Below are positions 56,578 through 64,000 of a DNA stretch of 64,000 bases, in pieces. The notes below the pieces were generated by a model. That model made no database searches. It had not been told where the DNA came from and was given only the letters and a program-made list of their open reading frames with translations. The DNA is from Marinomonas agarivorans. GTDB taxonomy: Bacteria; Pseudomonadota; Gammaproteobacteria; Pseudomonadales; Marinomonadaceae. The stretch is taken from the NCBI GenBank assembly GCA_002173415.2, contig NHNK02000007.1, positions 1-64,000 of the forward strand, read 5' to 3'. Within the stretch, counting starts at the first letter, position 1. Each line of letters starts with the position of its first letter. A program made the position numbers and the translations under genes.

Positions 56578-57474
56578 ATGCAAAACTGGGAAGCGATGGA
56601 AGCTTTTATTGAAGTCGTAAAACAAGGTAGTTTTTCTGCGGCGGCACAAAAGCTCAGTGTATCGGCGTCTCATGTCAGCCGTTTAGTCACACAGCTAGAA
56701 GCAGAGCTAGGCTGTACTTTATTATTTCGTACCACAAGGCGCATTCGTTTAAGCGACGCCGGTGAGCTCTACTACCAACAATGTCGAGGTTTACCAGAGC
56801 AACTGAGTAATGCCAGCGAGTTGGTTTCCACTCTGAATAAAGCCCCTATCGGTCGAATCCGAATGACCTGTGCAACGACATTTGGTGAGCATTTTATTGC
56901 TCCTCTTATTAACGATTTTTTAAAAACGCATCCTAAAATTGAATTAGAACTGCATCTGACAAACCGTGAAGTGGATTTAATCGAAGAAGGCTTTGATCTA
57001 GCAATTCGTATGGGTAGCGCTTTAAAAGACTCCAGTTACTTATCTCGTCGTTTGTGTAAACGTCGAGAGTATCTTTGCGCTTCCAAGGCTTATGTAGAGC
57101 AGTATGGGGTTCCACATACTTTGGCAGAGTTACAGCAACATCAGTGTTTAATCGGTTCGAAAAATCATTGGTTGTTTCAAGATAATGGACAAACCAAGGA
57201 GATTAAACTGACTGGCAAGTGGCGTAGCAACTCAGGGCTTGCCTTGCTAGATGCCGTTCGTAAAGGGTTGGGCATTGCACAATTACCGGATTATTATGTG
57301 AGTGGCGACCTAGCAAATGGTCGACTACTGTCTTTGCTTAGTCAATATCAATACCCTTATAGTGGTGTGTGGTTGGTCTACCCAAATGTTCAGCAGCCTT
57401 CACCCAAATTACAATTTCTGTGTGATTATTTGACTTCGCATTTTTCACACGAAAGAGCCCTACTCAATTATTAA
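56578..57474 (+). CDS. LysR-family transcriptional regulator, probable control of frmA-fghA
   Basis: 298 residues. HTH QGSFSAAAQKLSVSASHVSR and the effector domain (IRMTCATTFGEHFIAPLINDF) match the large AaeR/DsdC-like LysR group. Divergent from frmA with a dyad between, so regulation of the formaldehyde operon is likely. The inducer may be formaldehyde or its glutathione adduct (inference). Confidence 0.9.
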   Translation: MQNWEAMEAFIEVVKQGSFSAAAQKLSVSASHVSRLVTQLEAELGCTLLFRTTRRIRLSDAGELYYQQCRGLPEQLSNASELVSTLNKAPIGRIRMTCATTFGEHFIAPLINDFLKTHPKIELELHLTNREVDLIEEGFDLAIRMGSALKDSSYLSRRLCKRREYLCASKAYVEQYGVPHTLAELQQHQCLIGSKNHWLFQDNGQTKEIKLTGKWRSNSGLALLDAVRKGLGIAQLPDYYVSGDLANGRLLSLLSQYQYPYSGVWLVYPNVQQPSPKLQFLCDYLTSHFSHERALLNY

Positions 57475-57632
57475 TTTTGCCTAGTGATTAGATAAAATAG
57501 AGAACCTACTATTTTGCAGATTAATTGCATTTTTTTGAACGTTTCCCAACAAAATTGGAGAAAATTCGAAAAATGCCCTGTATTCTTCATTTTTAGTTTA
57601 TTTCATTTTGTGTATAACTTCGTGAGGGATTT

Positions 57633-57890
57633 GTGTTTTCAGAACAAGATTTAGTGCATATTGCCCGTGAAAAAATGCCATTCGGAAAGTATTCTGGACG
57701 CTTGATAATAGATTTACCTGAGGCATATTTGCTCTGGTTTCAGAATGAAGGTTGGCCTGATGGCAAGTTGGGGCAATGGCTACAATTAACACTTGAAATA
57801 AAAATTAATGGTCTAGAAGCTTTAGTAGAACCATTGAAAGAAAAAACAACAGTCCAATCGTCTGCTATCAAAACACGTATCCGTTTCTGA
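57633..57890 (+). CDS. DUF3820 family protein
   Basis: 85 residues from GTG at 57633 with GAGGGA just upstream. MPFGKYSGRLIIDLPEAYLLWF is the family signature (a short domain also seen near exonucleases). No catalytic residues known. It is a small cytoplasmic protein of unknown function. Confidence 0.78.
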   Translation: MFSEQDLVHIAREKMPFGKYSGRLIIDLPEAYLLWFQNEGWPDGKLGQWLQLTLEIKINGLEALVEPLKEKTTVQSSAIKTRIRF

Positions 57891-58442
57891 GATGATTCAA
57901 TGCAGCTAAAACAAAAAAAATAATTTTTAAAAACAATTAGTTACGAATTAAATTCTAAAAACCCACTTTGTTAACCCAAACAACTGCATAGTGCTCGTAC
58001 AAGCGCCACTCATCACAAAAGGTAAGCCTATTTGTAACTATGTTAGTGCCATAAGACAGGGCTTGACCAAACATCACACAAAAGCGTGAAATTAGCTCAA
58101 CCATGGCAAGACTATGATGAATTTTTCTAACGATGTGCTTACTATTCAAACATCATGTCATATAAAAACAACTTATATGTTTGCCTTAGGAAAAAAATTA
58201 GAATTTGCAAGATTTTTTAGGGATAAAAATTGTGAGTAAGTAGGCACTTTATCCACAGACTAGTTTTTTTCTAGTCCAGCACCAACATGTATTTTTTTGT
58301 AAAAATCCACTAAGAAATATTTTTTAACCCCGCTATTTTCAAAATTCGAAAAGTGATCATTATATAATCAATGAAGACGACTTCTTATGCACTATGTTAA
58401 TAGCTCTCCTCTTAAGTAAATACGTCTTCATACTAGTAAGAC
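57891..58442. other. 552-bp AT-rich region, possible gene remnant
   Basis: A minus-strand open frame (57955-58149) ends in LTFCDEWRLYEHYAVVWVN, which looks protein-like, but it has no ATG with a ribosome site and nothing recognisable upstream. It may be the end of a decayed gene. The rest shows no gene, terminator or repeat I can support. Confidence 0.25.
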
Positions 58443-59048
58443 TTAATAAAAAGTTAGTAATAATGCATCTTTTTTAATACGTACATTCTTGACGTCTCGT
58501 TTGGTCGTTTTTTCAATATTGGAGTGCGTTAATTCATAAATTGGGGTTTTATAAAAATAGCCAGCTAATGCTTGCTCAAGATAAAGATGGGAAGAAGCAA
58601 ATGCGGTACGCAAGATATCATCACTGAAATTATCACCTTGTATTTGAATATGGCTAATTTTTGGCTGAGTTAAATAAATGCTTCCCTCTTTCACTACCAA
58701 ATTTGACCACAGTGTTACTCGTAAATGAGTGGAAATAGCGACTGGTTCATTGAGTGCAAACAACATACCTTGAGTATTTGCTCCCAAATGCACTTTCACA
58801 CTTCCTCCATTTTCTGCCAGTAAATCAATACTTAACCCTTTAATAAATAGATTGAGAGTAGCAAAATTGTCATCGACATCAACGAATATATGGGGAGTTG
58901 AACGTGTAACAAGTCGGGCTTCTATTTCTTCATTAAGTAAAGCTTCACTAAGACGATAGGAGTTGCAGCCAGACATTAGAACAGCTACCAAGCAGAGAGC
59001 AACAACTGGTCTTTTACCACTAAAAAATGTTCGAATAATAGGTGACAT
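58443..59048 (-). CDS. DUF1439-like lipoprotein (YceB-type)
   Basis: 201 residues. Lipobox LMSGC gives Cys28 after a basic, hydrophobic leader. The body alternates short strands (FVDVDDNFATLNLFIKG, HLRVTLWSNLVVKEGSIYL split) as in DUF1439/YceB proteins, which resemble lipid-binding tubular folds. Probably anchored in the inner or outer membrane, periplasm-facing. Function unknown. Confidence 0.7.
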   Translation of the reverse strand: MSPIIRTFFSGKRPVVALCLVAVLMSGCNSYRLSEALLNEEIEARLVTRSTPHIFVDVDDNFATLNLFIKGLSIDLLAENGGSVKVHLGANTQGMLFALNEPVAISTHLRVTLWSNLVVKEGSIYLTQPKISHIQIQGDNFSDDILRTAFASSHLYLEQALAGYFYKTPIYELTHSNIEKTTKRDVKNVRIKKDALLLTFY

Positions 59049-59280
59049 ACAACTGAACCAGACTGCCTTTTGGTACTTTTTTATAACAAAGTTACCAAAT
59101 TATCATTGTTACTTTTTGTCAGATTTATATTGCTAAATAGTGATTGATTTAAAATAGTTTTTTCCATAATCAATACGACTTTCTATTTCAAAACTAAGGC
59201 CTGACCACTCGATTTGTATTCCTTTCAGTATAGTGCGTATTCATAACACTTCTTAATATAAGAAAAATTTATTGGACAAA

Positions 59281-59318
59281 ACAACAATTAACTGTATATT
59301 TATACAGTTAATTGTTGT
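59281..59318 (+). promoter_or_regulatory. LexA box inside an 18-bp-arm perfect palindrome (yebG operator)
   Basis: CTGTATATTTATACAG (59292-59307) is a near-consensus SOS box. It forms the centre of a longer perfect inverted repeat: arms 59281-59298 and 59301-59318 with a two-base centre. It ends 14 bp before the yebG ATG. Confidence 0.88.
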
Positions 59319-59332
59319 TCTGGAGACATATC

Positions 59333-59722
59333 ATGCCTGTTACTGTTGAGTATGCTGTTGAACGTGAGGGAATGGAAAAAGTAACCTTTTCATCCAAAAC
59401 CGAAGCGGACGCCTATGACAAATTACTAGATACCGCCGATAGCCTGTCACAATTACTGGATAAAAGCGCCTTATTGCAACCAAAACAAGTGCAGGAACTG
59501 GCGTTTTATTTGGCGCATAATCGAGACCCTTTGATTAATGCGTTGGCTCAAAGGCGTAAAACCGTTACTAGTAAACCTGCGCCAACTAACAATTCAAGAA
59601 ATAAAAAAACAACTAAGCCTGCACCACAAGAATTACTTGATATAGTAATTGAACCAGATGAAGAAGCTGCCATAAAAAATGCAGCGGAGTCGGTTGATAA
59701 AAGTAATGAAGCAGCGGCCTAG
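59333..59722 (+). CDS. yebG: YebG-family SOS-induced protein
   Basis: 129 residues from the ATG at 59333 (GGAG upstream). The first ~80 residues (MPVTVEYAVEREGMEKVTF, then KTEADAYDKLLDTADSL and FYLAHNRDPLINALA) are YebG. The C-terminal ~45 are low-complexity, Asn/Lys then Glu/Ala rich, longer than the E. coli protein (about 96). LexA control is evident from the box upstream. Biochemical role unknown; linked to the DNA-damage response. Confidence 0.92.
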   Translation: MPVTVEYAVEREGMEKVTFSSKTEADAYDKLLDTADSLSQLLDKSALLQPKQVQELAFYLAHNRDPLINALAQRRKTVTSKPAPTNNSRNKKTTKPAPQELLDIVIEPDEEAAIKNAAESVDKSNEAAA

Positions 59723-59806
59723 TAAGCCTATTTTTTCGTTATTATAACCTTGTGCTTAAGTTACGGGGTGGAACATTTTTACTTAGGAACCCGTTAAGGA
59801 CAGTGA

Positions 59807-60514
59807 CTAAATCACTGTGCTGCAAAGCCACAGCAACCAACATAATGCCGTAGTCAAAGAAATAACAAGACCGAGCTTTGGTGTTGTTGCACTGATTATA
59901 TCGTCTTCGTTTTTCGGGGGTTCCTGTCCTTCGCTCACTGGCTCTGCACTAGAAGATGGTCGTTTTTTGCGGCCAACCACCATGGCTTTACTAAGCGCTT
60001 CATTAAAGCGGATTTCGTACCAAAAAACGGCCGCAATATGCAACATAACCAAAATTAAGAGAACATCTGGCAGTAAAGAATGCCAAGCAGCTAGTCTTTC
60101 TTGCCACTCACTATCAACCCATTCATAAAGTGGTCCGAACCAAAATACTTCATCGGAATTTGCTAGCCCACTCACCGTTTGCACAGTTAAAAGCCCAAGT
60201 AGAGCAATAACCATTATAGAACCCAACGGGTTATGGCCTAAATATTGTGGTTTTTTATTAGTCACAATAGACAAGAAGTAATTAAAAATATGCTTTGGGT
60301 GGAGAGGAAAATTTACAAATCGAGCGTACTTTGATCCTAGAATGCCGTATAAAATGCGAGCAAGAAGCACGCCTGAAAGTGCATACCCCATACAAATATG
60401 ATGCTGGAGATAGTTTCCATCTAGTTTTCCACTCAATACCAAACCAGAAAAAAGTAATGCGGTTAACCAATGGAATAAGCGAACAGGCCAGTCCCAAACA
60501 AGAACGTCTTTCAT
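59807..60514 (-). CDS. Cytochrome b561-family membrane protein
   Basis: 235 residues. WDWPVRLFHWLTALLFSGLV at the start, then HHICMGYALSG, GHNPLGSIMV and LLILVMLHIAAVFWYE supply the four histidines expected to hold two b-hemes across four helices. A polar Ser/Glu/Lys segment (185-215) and one further C-terminal helix follow, longer than standard. It carries electrons from the quinone pool to a partner, here not encoded nearby. Confidence 0.85.
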   Translation of the reverse strand: MKDVLVWDWPVRLFHWLTALLFSGLVLSGKLDGNYLQHHICMGYALSGVLLARILYGILGSKYARFVNFPLHPKHIFNYFLSIVTNKKPQYLGHNPLGSIMVIALLGLLTVQTVSGLANSDEVFWFGPLYEWVDSEWQERLAAWHSLLPDVLLILVMLHIAAVFWYEIRFNEALSKAMVVGRKKRPSSSAEPVSEGQEPPKNEDDIISATTPKLGLVISLTTALCWLLWLCSTVI

Positions 60515-60637
60515 ACATGGTCTCCAAACGAATAGTGCGTATAAAGAAATGTCATTAGATTTATTCTAAGGCGCCACTTAAACTCATTGTCTTTATATCA
60601 TTCTTTTTTAGCAACTGATTTTATCAAGGAAAAAGCA

Positions 60638-61229
60638 ATGTGGATTGCCTTTACTCTTCTCGCTGCATGGTTTCAATCTATGCGTACAGCTTATCAAAAT
60701 TCTCTTTCAAAACAAGAAGGTACATTGCATGCAACTCTCGCTCGCTCATTATTTGGCTTACCCTTTGTATTTTTTTATGGGGTAGGTTGTTGGTTCTTTT
60801 TTGGTGATGTGGCTCTCCCTAACACGACTAATTTTTACCTTATTGCCGCTATAGGAGCTGTAGCACAAGTATTAGCGACGTATCTGATGTTATTACTGTT
60901 CAAAATTTTCAGTTTCACTAGCGGCTCGTTATTTGCCAAAACCGAAGCATTACTTACTGGCTTATCAATTAAACAGCTTTTCCGCACCATTTCGTCGAGC
61001 TTTAGGTCTTAGCTGTAAAGTTGGTTTATTGAGTGCGATAGGCTCGATTGGCTGGTTCACAGCATTTTCTCTTGCAAACCCTGCCCTGGTAAAGACATTA
61101 GGAAAAATTGAAGTTATCGGCACCTTATATTATTCCAAAGTTCGTTTTCATGAATCAATAACTTGGAAAGAGTGGATAGGTGGTAGTTTCATTCTCAGCA
61201 GTATTATTGGAATATTTCTGTTACCGTAA
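60638..61229 (+). pseudogene. EamA/DMT-family permease, frameshifted and internally deleted
   Basis: From ATG 60638 (AAGGA upstream) 124 residues of a DMT permease run to SSSFRS, where the frame stops at 61010. The remainder continues in another frame (LSCKVGLLSAIGSIGWFTAFSLANPALVKTLGKIEV ... to 61229). The two pieces join within about 60 bases. Together they make about 200 residues, against nearly 300 for the family: the section between TEALLTG and the seventh or eighth helix is missing. A deletion near 60960-61010 that shifted frame explains this. The gene is probably non-functional. Confidence 0.75.
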
Positions 61230-61635
61230 CCGTGCCACTCTTAAAACTCACTGTATGAAATAATGAGTTGCACACTTTCTCCCATTTTCGCATCCACTTT
61301 CTTTGCTATAGTCGGTCAAGCTTTTCTTATAATATCGACTATCCTTAGTTGGCATACAAATACTTCTCTTACTGCAAGATGCATAAATCTGTAATTCAAG
61401 GAGGATGTTTAATACAAATAATGATGATGTCAGAAAGCACCAAAACTAAGCAAAAATAACAAAAAATCAAATCTTGTTTGGCTTTCAAGCTTTTTTCTTG
61501 AAAACTCTTTAATTTTTAAGAAAAACAAGGCTTTAACTATTAAGATATCTGGTTTCTTATGGTAGCATTGTTACAATGAAAACGGTATCAAGTAATTTTT
61601 TGTATTTTTATGATATCAATGTAACGAGATAATTT
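61230..61635 (+). other. 406-bp gap upstream of the dipeptidase gene
   Basis: No coding sequence seen. AAGGAGGATG at 61399-61408 is a perfect SD followed by a start-like ATG, but the frame closes at once. T/A-rich sequence at 61470-61620 probably includes the promoter of the next gene. Confidence 0.4.
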
Positions 61636-62946
61636 ATGTCTGAATTATACGCAAAACATATAGCGACTTTATTGAAGCGTTACCGTGCTGCTTTAAAGCA
61701 ATTTAAACTAGATGGTATTTTATTAAGTAGTGGTACAAAAACTTACTATTTTGAAGATGATCTAGCACACCCATTTCGAGCTTATTCTGGTGCTCAACAG
61801 TGGTTACCTTTTCGACCCAGTCCTGACACTTACATTTTAATTCAAAAAAGTGGCGACCCTATATTAATTTGGCCGATACAAGATGACTTTTGGCATGCTA
61901 ACGTATCACTACCGTCTGGCAGTTGGCATACCGAATGGACTGTAATTGAACGCCCAATTGAGCATGATATTTCCGACTATACTAAGGGAAAATATGCTTG
62001 TATTGGACCTAGCGATAAACACTCAAGTCCCTTTTCTCCACACCTTTCGCAGAAAGAAAGTCTCTCTTTACAAGCATTTATTGATTACGATAAAGCCTAT
62101 AAAACAGAGTTTGAAATCGAAGCCATCAAACAAGCGAATTACCAAGCTGTCGCAGGTCATAAAGCTGCAAAAGAAGCTTTTCTTACAGGTAAAAGTGAGT
62201 TATGCATATACCATGACTTTCTAACAGCAAGTAAGCAGAATAGCTCACAAGAGCCCTATAGCGGTATTGTCGCTTTGAATGAACATGCTTCTGTTTTGCA
62301 CTATGAGCTTAAGGATCCCTCTCTTCAACCTTTACATAACACCTTGCTGATTGATGCTGGGGCATGTGTTCATGGTTATGCTAGCGATATAACGCGGACT
62401 TTTACCCAAGACAACGGTTTATTCAAAACCTTGTTAGATAGTGTTGATGAACTACAGCAAAACTTGGCTCAGCAAGCTGTTGCTGGAGTAAATTTTAAAC
62501 AACTGCACAACAAGGCATTGCATGGTATCGCAGAGATTTTGTATCAACATAAGATTTGTGCGTTAGCGCCTGAAGATCAAGTCAAAAAAGGCGTGGCTCA
62601 AACCTTCTTTCCACATGGTTTAGGGCATTTGCTTGGTTTAAAAGTACATGATGCAGGCGGGCATCAAATCGATAAAGCCGGTACGTTGGATAAGCCTGGT
62701 GTTGAGGCACCTTTTTTAAGGTTGACTCGAACTCTAGAAGAAAACATGGTAATCACAATTGAACCAGGGTTGTACTTTATCCCTATGTTAATTGCAAAAA
62801 TGCAACATGAAATTCCTCAACATGGCTGTGATATTGATTTAGTTGAAGCCTTATTGCCATTTGGTGGTATTCGCATTGAAGACAATGTTGTCGTTGGCAA
62901 GGAGCAGAGTATTAATTTGACGAGAGATGCATTTACTAATTTATAA
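61636..62946 (+). CDS. pepQ: Xaa-Pro dipeptidase (M24B)
   Basis: 436 residues, typical for PepQ. The M24 metal ligands are in LLIDAGAC (Asp), SDITRTF (Asp), FFPHGLGHLLGLKVHD (His), ITIEPGLY (Glu) and IRIEDNVVV (Glu). It cleaves dipeptides with C-terminal proline; homologues (OpdA) also hydrolyse organophosphates. Monocistronic; the weak AACGAG precedes the ATG. Confidence 0.93.
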   Translation: MSELYAKHIATLLKRYRAALKQFKLDGILLSSGTKTYYFEDDLAHPFRAYSGAQQWLPFRPSPDTYILIQKSGDPILIWPIQDDFWHANVSLPSGSWHTEWTVIERPIEHDISDYTKGKYACIGPSDKHSSPFSPHLSQKESLSLQAFIDYDKAYKTEFEIEAIKQANYQAVAGHKAAKEAFLTGKSELCIYHDFLTASKQNSSQEPYSGIVALNEHASVLHYELKDPSLQPLHNTLLIDAGACVHGYASDITRTFTQDNGLFKTLLDSVDELQQNLAQQAVAGVNFKQLHNKALHGIAEILYQHKICALAPEDQVKKGVAQTFFPHGLGHLLGLKVHDAGGHQIDKAGTLDKPGVEAPFLRLTRTLEENMVITIEPGLYFIPMLIAKMQHEIPQHGCDIDLVEALLPFGGIRIEDNVVVGKEQSINLTRDAFTNL

Positions 62947-62956
62947 ACTAACTTAA

Positions 62957-62997
62957 AGAAAAAAGGCACTCAAACTCTTGATGGTGAGTTGAGTGCC
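62957..62997 (-). terminator. Minus-strand terminator after the monooxygenase gene
   Basis: 12-13-bp stem with a one-base bulge (62965-62977 with 62986-62997). On the minus strand it is followed by six T and CTTT, so it ends the otnK-side operon. Confidence 0.8.
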
Positions 62998-63076
62998 AAA
63001 GCAATAAAGTAACTAATGCAGAAGGCTCAATAGTGAATACCCTGATAAAGAGGAAACACCTAAACTGAGGCTGCAA

Positions 63077-63370
63077 TTATGAAATTTTATCCCATAACTG
63101 CACTTGCTTATCCGCAACCATTTGCCCACTCACTTCATTAAAATTGGCAAAATGCGCCGTCTCAAGGTGCAGATCAAAGCTTGCCTTATCTGTGTAAAGC
63201 TCATAAAGAAAGAAGGGAACAACACCATTTTCTTCCACTCCGATAGATACATCAAAGACGTGACAGTCTGCCTCTTTCTCTAATGAATCATTTGCCTGCT
63301 TCAATACCAACTTTTTAAACTCTGCCTGATGTTGGGCATGAATAAAAAACGTGACAGTGACTGTATACAT
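63077..63370 (-). CDS. Antibiotic-biosynthesis-monooxygenase (ABM/YgiN-like) domain protein
   Basis: 97 residues: YTVTVTFFIHAQHQAEFKKLV, GCHVFDVSI-like DCHVFDVSIG and FFLYELYTDKASFDLHLETAHF make a ferredoxin-like ABM fold. Such proteins act on quinols or reactive carbonyls. It lies 29 bp after a sugar-acid kinase gene, so a role in the same catabolic set is possible. No catalytic residues assigned. Confidence 0.82.
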   Translation of the reverse strand: MYTVTVTFFIHAQHQAEFKKLVLKQANDSLEKEADCHVFDVSIGVEENGVVPFFLYELYTDKASFDLHLETAHFANFNEVSGQMVADKQVQLWDKIS

Positions 63371-63399
63371 AAATCATTACCCTTAATGGATTTTTCTGG

Positions 63400-64000
63400 T
63401 TAGTTTGCCGCATTGAGAGCGGTCAAGAAAAAGTCTTTTGAGCCAAAGTTGCCAGATTTTAGCGCAATACCGATTTTTCGCTCACCTTGCATTACTGTCC
63501 AAGGTACACCCGGTTCAATTTCATCACCAATTAATAAGGTATCCGCATGCAAAGCAGACACAACGGCACCCGATGTTTCGCCACCAGCAACCACGAGTTG
63601 AGTAACGCCTAGCTCATTGGTAGCGGTTAATGCCAAACTCGACAAACATTGCTCTACTAATTCTCCTGCTACCTGCTGCCCTAGTTCGTTTTGAATTTTA
63701 GCAACATTTTCTGGACTATCGCTGGCGTATACCAATATAGGGGTCTTGCCAATATGTTCTTTTATAAAATTTAACAGCCTTTGCTGTTCGCCCTCATCTT
63801 TAGCAAGTGCTAGAGGGTCAACACTGGTCCCAGGGTAATGCGCCAAGAAAGCCTCAACTTGACCTCGTGTTGCCGTTGAGCAACTGCCTGCTAGCACTAA
63901 GGCATTTCCGGCAGGAATAGAAACCGTTTGCTTGGTCGCATTTTGTTCTGTCCATTGACGGTCTCGATACAGTGCAGGTAAACCTTGAGCCAATGCGGCG
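63400..64000 (-). CDS. otnK: Four-carbon acid sugar kinase (OtnK-like), 3' part, cut by window edge
   Basis: At least 200 residues of the C-terminal nucleotide-binding domain; the frame is open to the right edge, so the true start is outside. LVLAGSCSTATRGQVEAFL, VVAGGETSGAVVSAL, IGDEIEPGVPWTV and ALKSGNFGSKDFF are the family's blocks. The enzyme phosphorylates 3-oxo-tetronate or related acids before decarboxylation. Usual partners (otnC, otnI, ltnD) would lie beyond the edge. Confidence 0.88.
   Translation of the reverse strand, partial: AALAQGLPALYRDRQWTEQNATKQTVSIPAGNALVLAGSCSTATRGQVEAFLAHYPGTSVDPLALAKDEGEQQRLLNFIKEHIGKTPILVYASDSPENVAKIQNELGQQVAGELVEQCLSSLALTATNELGVTQLVVAGGETSGAVVSALHADTLLIGDEIEPGVPWTVMQGERKIGIALKSGNFGSKDFFLTALNAAN

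Noticed and set aside
57955-58149. 64-codon minus-strand frame, possible transposase or other gene end
   Set aside because: Protein-like C-terminus but no start context and no family I recognise; mentioned only as a possible remnant.

Overview
The window reads as chromosomal DNA of a marine gammaproteobacterium. Gene content (EttA, YebG under a LexA box, HlyU, a CsrA paralogue, betBA, paired bacterioferritins, TctABC, several LysR regulators and chemoreceptors) fits the Oceanospirillales, and a Marinomonas-like host is my best guess. That assignment is inference from gene content, not from a search. No rRNA, tRNA, CRISPR array or complete insertion sequence was seen.

Positions 1-6700 stand apart. 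They are much more AT-rich than the rest, all on the minus strand, tightly packed with overlapping genes, and use TTG and GTG starts. Read in the direction of transcription they encode: a 59-residue peptide with a glycine-rich C-terminus (6491-6670, below common ORF-length cutoffs); two exporter-type ABC membrane domains with no ATPase; a metallo-beta-lactamase-fold enzyme with an intact HxHxDH motif; a paralogue that has lost every metal ligand; a kinase-fold protein lacking its N-lobe; and an M16 peptidase with HxxEH. Tandem hairpins separate the peptide gene from the rest. This is the logic of a ribosomally made, post-translationally modified peptide (RiPP) pathway, of a type I cannot name. 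It is the leading candidate for an undescribed system.

7000-24800 is housekeeping and sensing: ettA; an orphan periplasmic binding protein next to a chemoreceptor; an MFS transporter; an aminotransferase-EamA exporter pair with a divergent Lrp regulator; a ParD-like gene coupled to map; an iron-regulated bacterioferritin pair with complementary active sites; plsC; a second chemoreceptor; and pseudouridine catabolism (psuK-psuG).

24800-39000 holds a lipoprotein, rlmF, small membrane proteins, a bifunctional ornithine-lipid synthase (OlsF-like), betB-betA for choline to glycine betaine, several uncharacterised envelope proteins, a soluble PQQ-type sugar dehydrogenase and a long CsrA paralogue.

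39300-54200 is catabolic and transport-rich: a polar amino-acid ABC operon; hlyU; hydrolase and regulator genes; a cupin-FAD oxidase pair; and a TctBAC-RidA-DadA-like block flanked by two similar LysR regulators, probably for uptake and oxidation of an amino acid or opine-like acid.

54300-64000 holds glutathione-dependent formaldehyde oxidation (frmA-fghA with a divergent LysR), a DUF3820 and a DUF1439 gene, yebG under an unusually long palindrome, a cytochrome b561, a decayed EamA permease, a Pro dipeptidase, and the 3' part of an OtnK-type sugar-acid kinase cut by the window edge.

Short perfect or near-perfect tandem duplications (7-25 bp units) recur in the spacers across the window, and once inside a gene.
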